DNA of 64,000 bases from Lachnospiraceae bacterium (GTDB taxonomy: Bacteria > Bacillota > Clostridia > Lachnospirales > Lachnospiraceae), in NCBI GenBank assembly GCA_022647575.1, contig JALCKY010000001.1:248001-312000 (forward strand), in the 5' to 3' direction. Within the stretch, counting starts at the first letter, position 1. Each line of letters starts with the position of its first letter. Positions 36,188 to 45,129 of the stretch are shown piece after piece. The notes beneath the pieces were generated by a model. It saw nothing but the letters and a program-made list of their open reading frames with translations, searched no databases and was not told where the DNA came from. The position numbers and the translations under genes are program-made.

Positions 36188-37429
36188 TCAGGACAATGAA
36201 TGGATAAAGAGTCCGCTCCGAAGCTTCGGCTCAAACCAGGTCGATTTCGGCGGCATGATTGAACCGGAATCCGCGATGGACATCAGATCATCAATCGTCG
36301 TCGGATACATCGCAAATGCGACTGCATCCCCGCCGTCGACAAGACGGACCAGTTCCTTCAGTCCGCGGATGCCTCCGATGAAATCGATGCGCGGATCCTT
36401 GCGCGGATCTCCGATTCCGAGGACCGGGGTCAGAAGATTCTTCTGCAGGATGGAAACGTCCAGCTGCCCGACAGGATCCGAAGGATCGAAAGTGCCTTCC
36501 TTGGCCTTCAGGGTATACCACTGGTGATCGAGATACATGCCGATCGTATGCTTCTCTTTCGGCTTCACTTCGGAGGCCGCTTCGGAGACATCGAACATTT
36601 CAGAGATCTTTGAAAGATAGGCTTCTTTCGAAAGACCGTTCAGGTCTTTCACGACACGGTTATAATCCATGATTTCAAGCTCTTCGCTCGGGAAAAGCAC
36701 GGCCAGGAAATAATTGAATTCTTCCTCTCCGGTATAGGACGGATTTGCTTCCCGCCTGCGGATGCCGACCTTGACGGCCGAAGCCGCCCGGTGATGTCCG
36801 TCCGCAATGTAGAGAGACGGAACCTTCGAGAAATAATCCTGAAGGAAGGCAATTTCGGAGTCATCATCAATTGTCCAGACCGTATGGCGGATATCGTCTT
36901 CCGAAGTAAAATCGTAGAGCGGCGCATGGCCGTCCATCCATTTATTCATGCGTTCGACGATTCCCCCCTGGGAACGGAAGGTCAGGAAAATCGGGCCGGT
37001 ATTGGCGTTGCAGGTATCCACATGATGGATCCTGTCAGCCTCTTTGTCGGCCCTTGTCAGTTCATGCTTCTTGATATTGTTCTGAATGTAATCATCAATG
37101 GAAGCACAGCCGACAATGCCTGCCTGGCTGCGTTCTCCCATGGTCTGTCTGTAAATGTAGAAGCAGGGCTTGGATTCTTTGACGCAGATTCCGTCGTCCT
37201 GCAGTTTTTTCAGGTTTTCTGCCGCTTTGGCGTATACTTTCTCGTCGTAAAGATCCACCGACGGATCAAGGTCGATCTCTGCCTTGTCGACATGCAGGAA
37301 AGAGTAAGGATTGCCCTTTACCATTTCCCTTGCTTCGTCCGAGTTCATGACATCATACGGCAGCGCCGCAACTTGGGACGCATACTCTGCCGTCGGTCTG
37401 ACTGCTTCAAAAGGTCTGAACACTGCCAT
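36188..37429 (-). CDS. DUF1015 family protein, serC-linked
   Basis: 413 residues. The N-terminus (VFRPFEAVRPTAEYASQVAALPYDVMNSDEAR-type, shown here only in part) and the central IADGHHRAASAVKVGIRRR are hallmarks of DUF1015. The family is almost always next to serC and serA in anaerobes and has been suspected to act in serine synthesis, but no activity is proven. Here it follows serC by 70 bases while serA is absent, and both lie inside the purine operon. The conserved DGHHR motif suggests a catalytic or nucleotide-binding role (inference). Confidence 0.85.
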   Translation of the reverse strand: MAVFRPFEAVRPTAEYASQVAALPYDVMNSDEAREMVKGNPYSFLHVDKAEIDLDPSVDLYDEKVYAKAAENLKKLQDDGICVKESKPCFYIYRQTMGERSQAGIVGCASIDDYIQNNIKKHELTRADKEADRIHHVDTCNANTGPIFLTFRSQGGIVERMNKWMDGHAPLYDFTSEDDIRHTVWTIDDDSEIAFLQDYFSKVPSLYIADGHHRAASAVKVGIRRREANPSYTGEEEFNYFLAVLFPSEELEIMDYNRVVKDLNGLSKEAYLSKISEMFDVSEAASEVKPKEKHTIGMYLDHQWYTLKAKEGTFDPSDPVGQLDVSILQKNLLTPVLGIGDPRKDPRIDFIGGIRGLKELVRLVDGGDAVAFAMYPTTIDDLMSIADSGSIMPPKSTWFEPKLRSGLFIHSLS

Positions 37430-37499
37430 AGATGATTCCTCCCGGTCTTATGATCCGCCGGACCGGCCTCAGATGGTCGGTCCGTGCGTGATCGATTCT

Positions 37500-38600
37500 T
37501 TATGCGTTTTTGTGGCTGTCTGCAAATTCCTTCATGTATTTGACCAGTGCTTCCACACCGTCAATCGGCATTGCGTTGTAGATGGATGCGCGCATGCCGC
37601 CGACCAGCTTGTGTCCCTTGAGGTTCGAGAAGCCGGCTGCTGTCTGGCCCTTGATGAATTCCGCATCCAGATCGTCATTTCCCGTACGGAAGGTGACGTT
37701 CATGAGAGAACGGTCTTCCTTCTTGACGCTGGTCTTGTAGAAGTCCTGGGAATCCAGATAATCGTAGAGAACCTTTGCCTTGGCCAGGTTCCTTCTGTAC
37801 ATCTCATCGACGCCGCCGATGGAGATCAGGTAATCCGTGACGATCTTGATGAAGTAGATGGAATAGCACGGAGGCGTATTGATCATGGACTCATGCTCTG
37901 CCTGGACAGCGAAATCCCAGATCTTCGGGCAGATTTCCATGGCCTTGCCGATAAGGTCATCGCGGACGATGACGACAGCCACGCCGGCCGGAGCCAGGTT
38001 CTTCTGGACGCCGCCGTAGATCACGCCGTACTTCGAGACATCAACCGGCTGGGAAAGGATGCTGGAAGACATATCCGCCACCAGCGGGACATTTCCGGTT
38101 TCCGGGATATACTGCCAGGTCGTTCCGAAAATCGTGTTGTTCCAGCAGACATGGACGTAGTCCGCATCCGGATTGAGAGACAGCTCATCCTGTGTCGGGA
38201 TGTGATTGAAGTTGTCGTCCTTGGATGTTCCTGCGCAGCGTGCCTTGTCATGCAGATACTTTCCTGCTTCCTTCAGTGCCTGTCCGGAGAAATTGCCGCT
38301 GACGATGTAGTCCGCGGTTCCGTTCTTAACAGCCAGGTTCATCGGAATTGCCGCGAACATGCCGCTGGCGCCGCCCTGCAGGAAAAGGACCTTGTAGTTG
38401 TCCGGGATTCCCATGACGGATCTTAAATTCGCTTCCGCGCCCTTGATGATGCCGTCATAAACTTTGGAACGATGGCTCATTTCCAGCACGGACATGCCGG
38501 ATCCCCCGTAATTCAGGAATTCCTTCTGTGCCTGAAGCAGTACCGGTTCCGGCAGAATGGACGGGCCGGCTGAAAAGTTGTAGATTCTTCCTTCAATCAT
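37500..38600 (-). CDS. serC: Phosphoserine aminotransferase
   Basis: 366 residues. The N-terminus YNFSAGPSILPEPV and the PLP lysine at residue 200 in GGVQKNLAPAG are diagnostic. The phosphate-binding GGASGMFAAIPMNL is at 77-90. It interconverts 3-phosphohydroxypyruvate and phosphoserine using glutamate. Its place between threonine-synthase-like and DUF1015 genes of the purine operon is unusual: the pathway could run toward serine using carbon from purines, or the enzyme could be recruited to a related amino transfer. The canonical assignment is secure; the role here is not. Confidence 0.93.
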   Translation of the reverse strand: MIEGRIYNFSAGPSILPEPVLLQAQKEFLNYGGSGMSVLEMSHRSKVYDGIIKGAEANLRSVMGIPDNYKVLFLQGGASGMFAAIPMNLAVKNGTADYIVSGNFSGQALKEAGKYLHDKARCAGTSKDDNFNHIPTQDELSLNPDADYVHVCWNNTIFGTTWQYIPETGNVPLVADMSSSILSQPVDVSKYGVIYGGVQKNLAPAGVAVVIVRDDLIGKAMEICPKIWDFAVQAEHESMINTPPCYSIYFIKIVTDYLISIGGVDEMYRRNLAKAKVLYDYLDSQDFYKTSVKKEDRSLMNVTFRTGNDDLDAEFIKGQTAAGFSNLKGHKLVGGMRASIYNAMPIDGVEALVKYMKEFADSHKNA

Positions 38601-38630
38601 TTTGAATACCTCCTTGAATTTTGATAGTGT

Positions 38631-39878
38631 TTACTTGTGAGGGTCTCCGATTTCCTTAAATGCTTTCAGAAGCAGATCCATTTCCGGGGCAATGGCGATC
38701 GGTTCGCCCGCTGCCCGGATGGCGTTGTTCACATCTTTCAGTCCGTTGCCGGTGACGACGCTGACGATGGAAGCATCCCGGGAAATAAGTCCTTTCTCGA
38801 GTGCCTTCTTGACGCCTGCCGTCCCTGTCGCTCCTGCCGGTTCCGCAAAGACTCCGCAGGTGCGTCCGAGGATTCTCATCGCTTCGAGGATCTCGTCATC
38901 GGATACATTGACGATGACGCCGTTTGATTCGCGGATGGCCGTAAGTGCCTTGACCGGATTGCGCGGTACGCCGACTGCGATGCTGTCGGCCAGAGTGTTC
39001 TCCGGCTGCGGCTTCCAGTCCATCGTGGCTGCTGCGGCCGCCGTATTGATCGGGCAGCATCCCTCGGCCTGAACCGAGATCAGTCTCGGCAGACGGTCGA
39101 TGAAGCCCGCCGCATACAGGTCCTTGAATCCTTTCCAGACTCCGGAAATGGTGCAGCCGTCGCCGACCGAGATGGCTACGTAATCCGTCATCTTCCAGTT
39201 CAGCTGTTCGGCGATTTCCAGGGCCACCGTCTTCTTGCCTTCCATCAGGTACGGATTGATGGCGGCGTTGCGGTTGTACCAGCCCCAGCGGTCAATGGCT
39301 TCCGCGGAAAGACGGAACGTATCTTCATAGCTTCCCTTCACGGAAATGACCGTCGCACCGAATGTCTTCAGCTGTGCGACTTTTCCCTTGGGTGCCCTCT
39401 CCGGGACAAAGATATAAGTCTTCATTCCGGCAGCTGCTGCATTTCCTGCCAGGGAACTTGCCGCATTGCCCGTGGAACTGCAGGCAATGACCTCTTTCCC
39501 GTCCTCTTCCGCCTTGACCACCGCCATGGCGGAAGCACGGTCCTTCAGCGAAGCTGTCGGGTTGATGCCGTCGTCCTTCACATAAAGGGTCTTCACTCCC
39601 AGAAACTCAGCGAGGCGGTCCGTTTTATAGAACGGGCTCCAGCCTACGCGGAGCTTCGGCACCCTGCTCGTGCCTTCCACCGGAAGGAATTCACGGTAGC
39701 GCCACATGGAATTCTCGCGGCGGTCCGCCATATCCTTTGCGCTGACCTGCGTCCTGATATATTCGTAATCGTACTTGATGTCGAGAATGCCGCCGCATTT
39801 CGGACACGTCGTGATGTTCGGAGTCGCTTCGACTTCGCATCCGCATTCGGTGCAGACAGCAGAAATCACATTGCGCAC
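38631..39878 (-). CDS. thrC: Threonine synthase-like PLP enzyme
   Basis: 415 residues from a GTG start (39878) seven bases after GGGAGG; an upstream in-frame ATG would overlap that ribosome site. An N-terminal zinc ribbon (Cys9, 12, 25, 28) precedes the PLP domain. The PLP lysine is Lys112 in NPTASLKDRAS, and ACSSTGNAASSLAGNAAAAG is the substrate/cofactor loop. The family makes threonine from phosphohomoserine, but related enzymes act on other beta/gamma-substituted amino acids. No hom or thrB lies nearby. Its position in the purine operon, next to another PLP lyase-type gene, leaves the substrate open. Confidence 0.82.
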   Translation of the reverse strand: MRNVISAVCTECGCEVEATPNITTCPKCGGILDIKYDYEYIRTQVSAKDMADRRENSMWRYREFLPVEGTSRVPKLRVGWSPFYKTDRLAEFLGVKTLYVKDDGINPTASLKDRASAMAVVKAEEDGKEVIACSSTGNAASSLAGNAAAAGMKTYIFVPERAPKGKVAQLKTFGATVISVKGSYEDTFRLSAEAIDRWGWYNRNAAINPYLMEGKKTVALEIAEQLNWKMTDYVAISVGDGCTISGVWKGFKDLYAAGFIDRLPRLISVQAEGCCPINTAAAAATMDWKPQPENTLADSIAVGVPRNPVKALTAIRESNGVIVNVSDDEILEAMRILGRTCGVFAEPAGATGTAGVKKALEKGLISRDASIVSVVTGNGLKDVNNAIRAAGEPIAIAPEMDLLLKAFKEIGDPHK

Positions 39879-39957
39879 TGATTGGCCTCCCTTCATTTCC
39901 TATGAATTTTCAAAAGCCGGGCTGCCTTCTTCGGATTTTCAGCAGCCCGGATACATC

Positions 39958-41430
39958 TTACAGATTCTTCAGCAGACCTGTCGCTTCATTGAACTCATTG
40001 ATCAGTTCATCGACCTGCACGCCTTCTCTGCGGACAGCGCCCCAGGTATTGTCCTCATCATACCAGAGGGCATTGATTTCATCAAATGTCTTGCCCTGCT
40101 GCTCTACCCATGTGTAATACTTCAGGTTGTGGATTCTCTTGCGGTCCGTATAGCGGAGCTCCGCCATGTTGTCGGTCTTCTCCTCAAGGATGTGCCTGCT
40201 GAAGTCAACGGCAGCCATCTCATGCGTATACTCTCCGTCCGCTTCCTGAAGCTCTTTGATCCTGGACTGATACATCACCGCGGAATCCGTCATGACGGTC
40301 GCGACGACGTCGTGCTCGGTGAGCTCATTGTACTTCGCAAACTTGATGGCGCACAGCATATTGGCAATGCCGGAAATGCCGAAGTAGTCAAGATGGTCGA
40401 CCAGTTCCGGATCGACGCCCTGTGCCTTGAGATAGTCATGGCCGGCCGGCTCATTGAAGAGACGGAGGATTTTCTGGGAATCTTCATCATCGATGTCGAA
40501 GACGAAGTCTGTGTTCTTGACATTGTGGATCCACGGCACATGCTTGTCGCCGATGCCTTCGATGCGGTGGGCGCCGAAGCCGTTCTCCAGGATTGTCGGG
40601 CACTGAAGCGCTTCGCCGACTCCGAGTTTCGAATACGGATAGATTTCCTTCAGGCGGTCGCCTGCAGCCATCGTGCCGGCTGAGCCGGAGGTGAAGACAG
40701 CGCCCGCAAAGCGGTCTCCGTCCTGCTTCATTTCCTCGTAGGCTTCGGAGATGGCGTTGCCGGTGACATTGTAATGCCACATATAGTTGCCCATTTCTTC
40801 AAACTGGTTGAAGATCATGACATCGTCGCGCGTCGCGCGAAGCTCATGCGTCTTGTCGAAGATTTCCTTGACATTGGATTCCGTGCCCGGCGTAGCGATG
40901 ACTTCGCTGGCGATGGTCTTGAGCCAGTCAAAGCGCTCTTTGCTCATGCCGGCAGGCAGGATGGCGATGGAATAGCATCCGAGAAGTTTGGAGTTGAAGG
41001 CGCCGCCGCGGCAGTAGTTGCCGGTGGACGGCCAGACAGCTTTATTATAGGTAGAATCGAACTGTCCCGTTACCAGAGGCGGTACCAGGCAGCCGAAGGA
41101 AGCGCCGACTTTATGGCAGCCTGTCGGGAACCATTTCCCGATCATGCAGATGATTTTTGCTTTTACGCCGGTAAGTTCGGAAGGAAGGACGATATAGTTC
41201 GGGCCGTGGAAAAGGCCGCCGCTCTCCTTCTGTTCATTTTTCCAGGTAATGCGGAAGAGATTGAGGGGGTTCACGTCCCAGAGGCCTACTCCCTTGAGCT
41301 TCTCCTGGATTTTCTCCGGAACCTTCTCAGGATGCTGCATTTCCTCAAGTGTCGGGATGATGATGTTCTGCGCTTTTGCACGTTCGATGTTGTGTTCAAG
41401 ACCGGTTTTGTTGATTGTCAAATCAATCAT
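39958..41430 (-). CDS. Large PLP-dependent lyase/synthase of the cysteine-synthase fold, function unknown
   Basis: 490 residues from MIDLTINKTG, with GGAGG seven bases before it. It is a fold-type II PLP protein. The likely PLP lysine is Lys107 in FPTGCHKVGASFG, the substrate loop is WPSTGNYCRGGAF, and the phosphate-binding loop is SGSAGTMAAGDRL. It is longer than cysteine synthase (about 310) or threonine synthase, with an extra C-terminal region of about 150 residues. First gene of the long minus-strand operon that ends in hyuA, directly across from the regulator. A role on diaminopropionate, serine or a carbamoylated amino acid is possible (inference only). Confidence 0.7.
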   Translation of the reverse strand: MIDLTINKTGLEHNIERAKAQNIIIPTLEEMQHPEKVPEKIQEKLKGVGLWDVNPLNLFRITWKNEQKESGGLFHGPNYIVLPSELTGVKAKIICMIGKWFPTGCHKVGASFGCLVPPLVTGQFDSTYNKAVWPSTGNYCRGGAFNSKLLGCYSIAILPAGMSKERFDWLKTIASEVIATPGTESNVKEIFDKTHELRATRDDVMIFNQFEEMGNYMWHYNVTGNAISEAYEEMKQDGDRFAGAVFTSGSAGTMAAGDRLKEIYPYSKLGVGEALQCPTILENGFGAHRIEGIGDKHVPWIHNVKNTDFVFDIDDEDSQKILRLFNEPAGHDYLKAQGVDPELVDHLDYFGISGIANMLCAIKFAKYNELTEHDVVATVMTDSAVMYQSRIKELQEADGEYTHEMAAVDFSRHILEEKTDNMAELRYTDRKRIHNLKYYTWVEQQGKTFDEINALWYDEDNTWGAVRREGVQVDELINEFNEATGLLKNL

Positions 41431-41495
41431 CTTTCTGCCTCCGAAGATATTAAGTTTTTTTACAAAATTCACAAAAAAAGCCCCGTGATGTGTTT

Positions 41496-41524
41496 ATTCT
41501 AACATCGCTATGTACAAAATACAA
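41496..41524 (-). promoter_or_regulatory. Promoter of the PLP-thrC-serC-DUF1015-ssnA-ygfK-xdhD-hyuA operon
   Basis: Minus strand TTGTAT (41519-41524), 17-base spacer, TAGAAT (41496-41501), about 66 bases before the start codon. It lies in the 234-base divergent region shared with the regulator gene, which is otherwise AT-rich and gene-free. Confidence 0.65.
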
Positions 41525-41574
41525 GAGGGAAAGTCAAAATTTTTTAGCACTGCAAAATATTTTTTAGATTTCTA

Positions 41575-41602
41575 TTGCAATCCGTTTGCAAGGTGGTATG
41601 AT
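41575..41602 (+). promoter_or_regulatory. Promoter of the regulator-ygeX-ygeY-ygeW-arcC unit
   Basis: TTGCAA (41575-41580), 16-base spacer, TATGAT (41597-41602). The spacer contains a second TTGCAA, itself a palindrome, so a repressor or activator site may overlap the promoter. Confidence 0.6.
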
Positions 41603-41615
41603 GTATCTGAAGCCA

Positions 41616-41629
41616 TACAAATATTTGTA
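41616..41629. promoter_or_regulatory. Perfect 14-bp palindrome in the regulator leader, candidate operator
   Basis: TACAAATATTTGTA lies about 14 bases beyond the -10 box and 36 bases before the regulator start, between the two divergent transcription units. The position suits autoregulation or control of both units. Binding is inference. Confidence 0.45.
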
Positions 41630-41664
41630 ACATTTGCACAATTTTTTTAAATAAGGAGGCCGGC

Positions 41665-42321
41665 ATGAGTAATTCAAGACTTACCGTTCTGAAGCAGATT
41701 GCCAAAGGTCTGGCCGCCGAGTTCGGCAGCAGCTGTGAAATTGTCGTTCACGACCTCTCCAGAAAACACGTCAACAATTCTATCGTTTGCATTGAAAACG
41801 GTCACGTCACAAACCGCAAGATCGGCGGGGGACCCTCTTCTGCCGTCCTCGAGGCGATCACCCAGCATCCGGAAACCCTGAAGGATCAGTACGCCTATCT
41901 GACGCGCACCGATAACGGACGCATCCTCAAATCCACGACCATCTATGTCAAGGACGATGACGGAACTCCGAAATACATTCTGGGGATCAACTATGACATC
42001 ACGAATCTCCTGGCATTCGAGAGCTCGGTCAAATCCCTGACGGAAAGTTCCGACCCGCAGGCAGACAATGCGGAAGGCACAGGCGACGGACCGAAGCACA
42101 TCACGCAGGACGTCAACGAACTGCTCGATGAGCTGATCCAGCAGTCCGTCAATCTGGTCGGCGTCCCGGTTCCGTTCATGTCCAAGGAAGACAAGATCAA
42201 GGCCATCAATTTCCTGAATGATGCAGGAGCCTTCCTGATCACGAAGTCCGGCGACAAAGTGTCCAAGTATTTCGGAATCTCGAAATACACCTTATACAGC
42301 TATGTCGACATCAACAAATAA
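41665..42321 (+). CDS. YheO/DauR-type transcriptional regulator (PAS_6 plus HTH_22)
   Basis: 218 residues. The N-terminal PAS-like YheO domain (about 8-115) includes CEIVVHDLSRKHVNNSIVCI and YILGINYDITNL. A low-complexity linker is at about 125-145. The C-terminal helix-turn-helix domain (about 150-215) ends in ISKYTLYSYVDINK. Relatives include E. coli DauR and YheO, which sense small ligands. Divergent from the xdhD operon and first in front of ygeX, it is the obvious local controller, and the ligand may be a purine product or an amino acid such as diaminopropionate (inference). A strong AAGGAGG precedes the ATG. Confidence 0.88.
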   Translation: MSNSRLTVLKQIAKGLAAEFGSSCEIVVHDLSRKHVNNSIVCIENGHVTNRKIGGGPSSAVLEAITQHPETLKDQYAYLTRTDNGRILKSTTIYVKDDDGTPKYILGINYDITNLLAFESSVKSLTESSDPQADNAEGTGDGPKHITQDVNELLDELIQQSVNLVGVPVPFMSKEDKIKAINFLNDAGAFLITKSGDKVSKYFGISKYTLYSYVDINK

Positions 42322-42386
42322 CCGCAGAAGTTCCGCACACATCACAACGGATCCCAAACGGGACCAGAAAGGCTGAAAAGCAGGAA

Positions 42387-43637
42387 ATGAATAAGACAAA
42401 CAATGAAGAACTCGTCTTCACGACGAACCAGGTTCCCAAGTCGGACGACCGCTGGCTGGAGATCATGTCCGAAGAAAATGTAAGGGATGCTCTTCATTTC
42501 CACAGAAGTTTTCCCCAGTATCAGGTCACTCCTCTTCACAAGCTTGTCCGCATGGCAGATTACCTCGGACTCGGATCCCTCTACGTAAAAGACGAGTCGT
42601 ACCGTTTCGGGCTGAATGCCTTCAAGGTTCTGGGCGGCTCTTTCGCCATCGCGAAATACATTTCGCAGCAGACCGGCATCCCGATCAACGATCTGCCGTA
42701 CAAGGTGCTCTCCTCTCCCGAACTCCGCAAGAAGATCGGGCAGACCACCTTCTACACGGCAACCGACGGCAATCACGGCCGCGGCGTCGCCTGGTCGGCC
42801 AACCGTCTCGGACAGAAGGCTGTCGTAAGAATGCCGAGAGGATCCTCCCAGGTCCGGAAGAGAAACATCGCCAAGGAACATGCCGTTGTTTCCATTGAAG
42901 ACCTGAACTACGATGAATGCGTACGCCTTGCCTACGAGCAGTCCAAGAATGACAAACACGGCGTCATCGTGCAGGACACCGCCTGGAAGGGCTACACCGA
43001 TATCCCGTCCTGGATCATGGAAGGCTACGGCTCCTTGAGCCTGGAAGCCGACCGCCAGATGCTGGCCGACGGATGCGAATATCCGACCCACGTCATCATT
43101 CAGGCTGGTGTCGGATCCCTGGCAGGATCGGTCGTCGGCTACTTTGCAAACCGCTTCAAGGGACACGAGCCGATCTTCTGCGTCGTAGAAGCCGGAGCAG
43201 CGGACTGCATTTACCGCTCCGCGATGCGCAAGGACGGCAGGACAGTTGCCGTCAAAGGCAAGCTCGATACGATCATGGCCGGTCTTGCCTGCGGCGAACC
43301 GAACACGATCTCCTGGGATATCCTGAGGAACCATGCTGCCGGATTTGCCGGCTGCCCCGACTGGATGAGTGCCATGGGAACCAGAATGTACGGCGTCCCG
43401 CTGGAAGGCGATCCGACGATCATCTCCGGCGAGTCCGGTTCCGTCACGATGGGCTTCCTGGCCTGCGTCATGATGTACAAGCGCTATGAGCCGATCAGGA
43501 AAGCCCTGAAGCTCGGACCGAAATCGAGGGTGCTCCTCATTTCCACGGAAGGCAACACGGATCCCACCAGGTTCCGCGAAGTTGTATGGAACGGCCTTTA
43601 CGGCATCCGCCACAGAGGTCAGGAAGATATCAAATAA
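42387..43637 (+). CDS. ygeX: 2,3-Diaminopropionate ammonia-lyase
   Basis: PLP enzyme that splits 2,3-diaminopropionate to pyruvate and two ammonia. 416 residues. The PLP lysine is Lys80 in RFGLNAFKVLGG; ATDGNHGRGVAW and QAGVGSLAGSVVGYF are the cofactor-phosphate loops, as in E. coli YgeX. It is the carbon-releasing step of anaerobic purine breakdown. It starts 66 bases after the regulator and shares its direction. The ribosome site is weak (AGCAGGAA close to the ATG), so translation may depend on read-through coupling. Confidence 0.93.
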   Translation: MNKTNNEELVFTTNQVPKSDDRWLEIMSEENVRDALHFHRSFPQYQVTPLHKLVRMADYLGLGSLYVKDESYRFGLNAFKVLGGSFAIAKYISQQTGIPINDLPYKVLSSPELRKKIGQTTFYTATDGNHGRGVAWSANRLGQKAVVRMPRGSSQVRKRNIAKEHAVVSIEDLNYDECVRLAYEQSKNDKHGVIVQDTAWKGYTDIPSWIMEGYGSLSLEADRQMLADGCEYPTHVIIQAGVGSLAGSVVGYFANRFKGHEPIFCVVEAGAADCIYRSAMRKDGRTVAVKGKLDTIMAGLACGEPNTISWDILRNHAAGFAGCPDWMSAMGTRMYGVPLEGDPTIISGESGSVTMGFLACVMMYKRYEPIRKALKLGPKSRVLLISTEGNTDPTRFREVVWNGLYGIRHRGQEDIK

Positions 43638-43683
43638 AAAGCTGCCACATCACAACCATTTTATTTAAGGAGGAAACAGAATC

Positions 43684-45039
43684 ATGGATCTGGATTACGG
43701 AAAAATCAAGGAAGCAGCAAAAGGTTATGAGAAGGATATGACGGCTTTTCTGAGGGCCATCATCAAAAACCCCGGCGAGAGCTGCGATGAAAAAGCACAC
43801 ATCACGACAATTGCAGAAGAAATGAAGAAAGTCGGATTCGACGAAGTACAGATCGATCCGGAAGGCAACGTCATCGGATATATGGGAACGGGCAGCCGCA
43901 TCCTTGCTTTCGATGCCCATATCGACACCGTCGGCATCGGCTACCGCGACAACTGGAAATTCGATCCGTACGAAGGATATGAAAATGATACGGAAATCGG
44001 CGGACGCGGCGGCTCCGACCAGCTCGGCGGAATCGTCTCCTCCGTATACGGCGCCAAGATCATGAAGGACATGAACCTGATCCCGGAAGGATGCCGGATC
44101 ATGGTCACCGGCACGGTCCAGGAAGAGGACTGCGACGGACTCTGCTGGCAGTACATCCATCGTGAAGACGGTGTGACGCCGGAATTCGTCGTCTCCACCG
44201 AGCCGACTGACGGCGGCATTTACCGCGGACACAGAGGCCGCATGGAAATCCGCGTCGACATGCACGGGGTCTCCTGCCACGGCTCAGCTCCGGAGCGCGG
44301 CGACAATGCCATCTTCAAGATGGCCGACGTTCTTCAGGACATCCGTTCCCTCAATGAGAACGACGATGCGGACGGAACCGAAATCAAGGGTCTCGTCAAG
44401 ATGCTGAATCCCAAGTACAATCCGGAAAGCTATGAAGATGCACAGTTCCTCGGAAGAGGCACCGTTACGGTTTCCCAGATCTACTTTACTTCTCCGAGCC
44501 GCTGCGCCGTTGCGGACAGCTGCACCGTTTCCCTTGACCGCCGCATGACGGCCGGCGAGACATGGCAGTCCTGCCTGCAGGAAATCCGCGATCTTCCGGC
44601 CTGCCAAAAGTACGCCAAGGACATCAAGGTCTCCATGTACAACTACGACCGTCCGGCTTACACGGGTCTGAAATATGAAACGGAATGCTACTTCCCGACA
44701 TGGATCAATAAGGAAGAAGCTCCGCATGTCAAAGCAGTTGCAGATGCCTACCATGCCCTTTACGGCGACAAGCGCATCGGCGATGCGGGTGCCATGGACA
44801 AGCGCGACCGTCCGCTGATCGACAAGTGGACCTTCTCGACGAACGGCGTCGCCATCCAGGGACGTTTCGGAATCCCGTGCGTCGGCTTCGGACCGGGCGC
44901 TGAGTCACAGGCCCATGCCCCGAACGAAATCACCTGGAAGCAGGATCTGGTTACCTGCGCCGCACTCTACGCTTCCCTTCCGACCGTCTATGTCAATAAC
45001 AATCCGGAAGCCGTCAAATTTGAAGTAAAGGACGCCTGA
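43684..45039 (+). CDS. ygeY: YgeY-type M20 zinc hydrolase (selenium-metabolism linked)
   Basis: 451 residues, M20 peptidase/deacylase fold. Metal ligands: FDAHIDTVG (His79, Asp81), [18 protein letters not shown] and a late His in the C-terminal region (ESQAHAPNE). The lid domain [24 protein letters not shown] is typical of the family. It probably hydrolyses a carbamoyl- or acyl-amino acid intermediate of the purine pathway, releasing diaminopropionate for YgeX (inference from known clusters). A strong ribosome site AAGGAGGAAAC precedes the ATG. Confidence 0.92.
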   Translation: MDLDYGKIKEAAKGYEKDMTAFLRAIIKNPGESCDEKAHITTIAEEMKKVGFDEVQIDPEGNVIGYMGTGSRILAFDAHIDTVGIGYRDNWKFDPYEGYENDTEIGGRGGSDQLGGIVSSVYGAKIMKDMNLIPEGCRIMVTGTVQEEDCDGLCWQYIHREDGVTPEFVVSTEPTDGGIYRGHRGRMEIRVDMHGVSCHGSAPERGDNAIFKMADVLQDIRSLNENDDADGTEIKGLVKMLNPKYNPESYEDAQFLGRGTVTVSQIYFTSPSRCAVADSCTVSLDRRMTAGETWQSCLQEIRDLPACQKYAKDIKVSMYNYDRPAYTGLKYETECYFPTWINKEEAPHVKAVADAYHALYGDKRIGDAGAMDKRDRPLIDKWTFSTNGVAIQGRFGIPCVGFGPGAESQAHAPNEITWKQDLVTCAALYASLPTVYVNNNPEAVKFEVKDA

Positions 45040-45129
45040 TCCGTCAGCGGAATCCATCCCGGGCCTTTCGGAAATGACCCGGAATCAGCTACCGTCAATC
45101 AAGAAAACATTATATAAAGGAGAAATCAA

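Noticed and set aside
41431-41664. Purine riboswitch in the divergent control region
   Set aside because: None of the conserved purine-aptamer loop sequences is visible on either strand.
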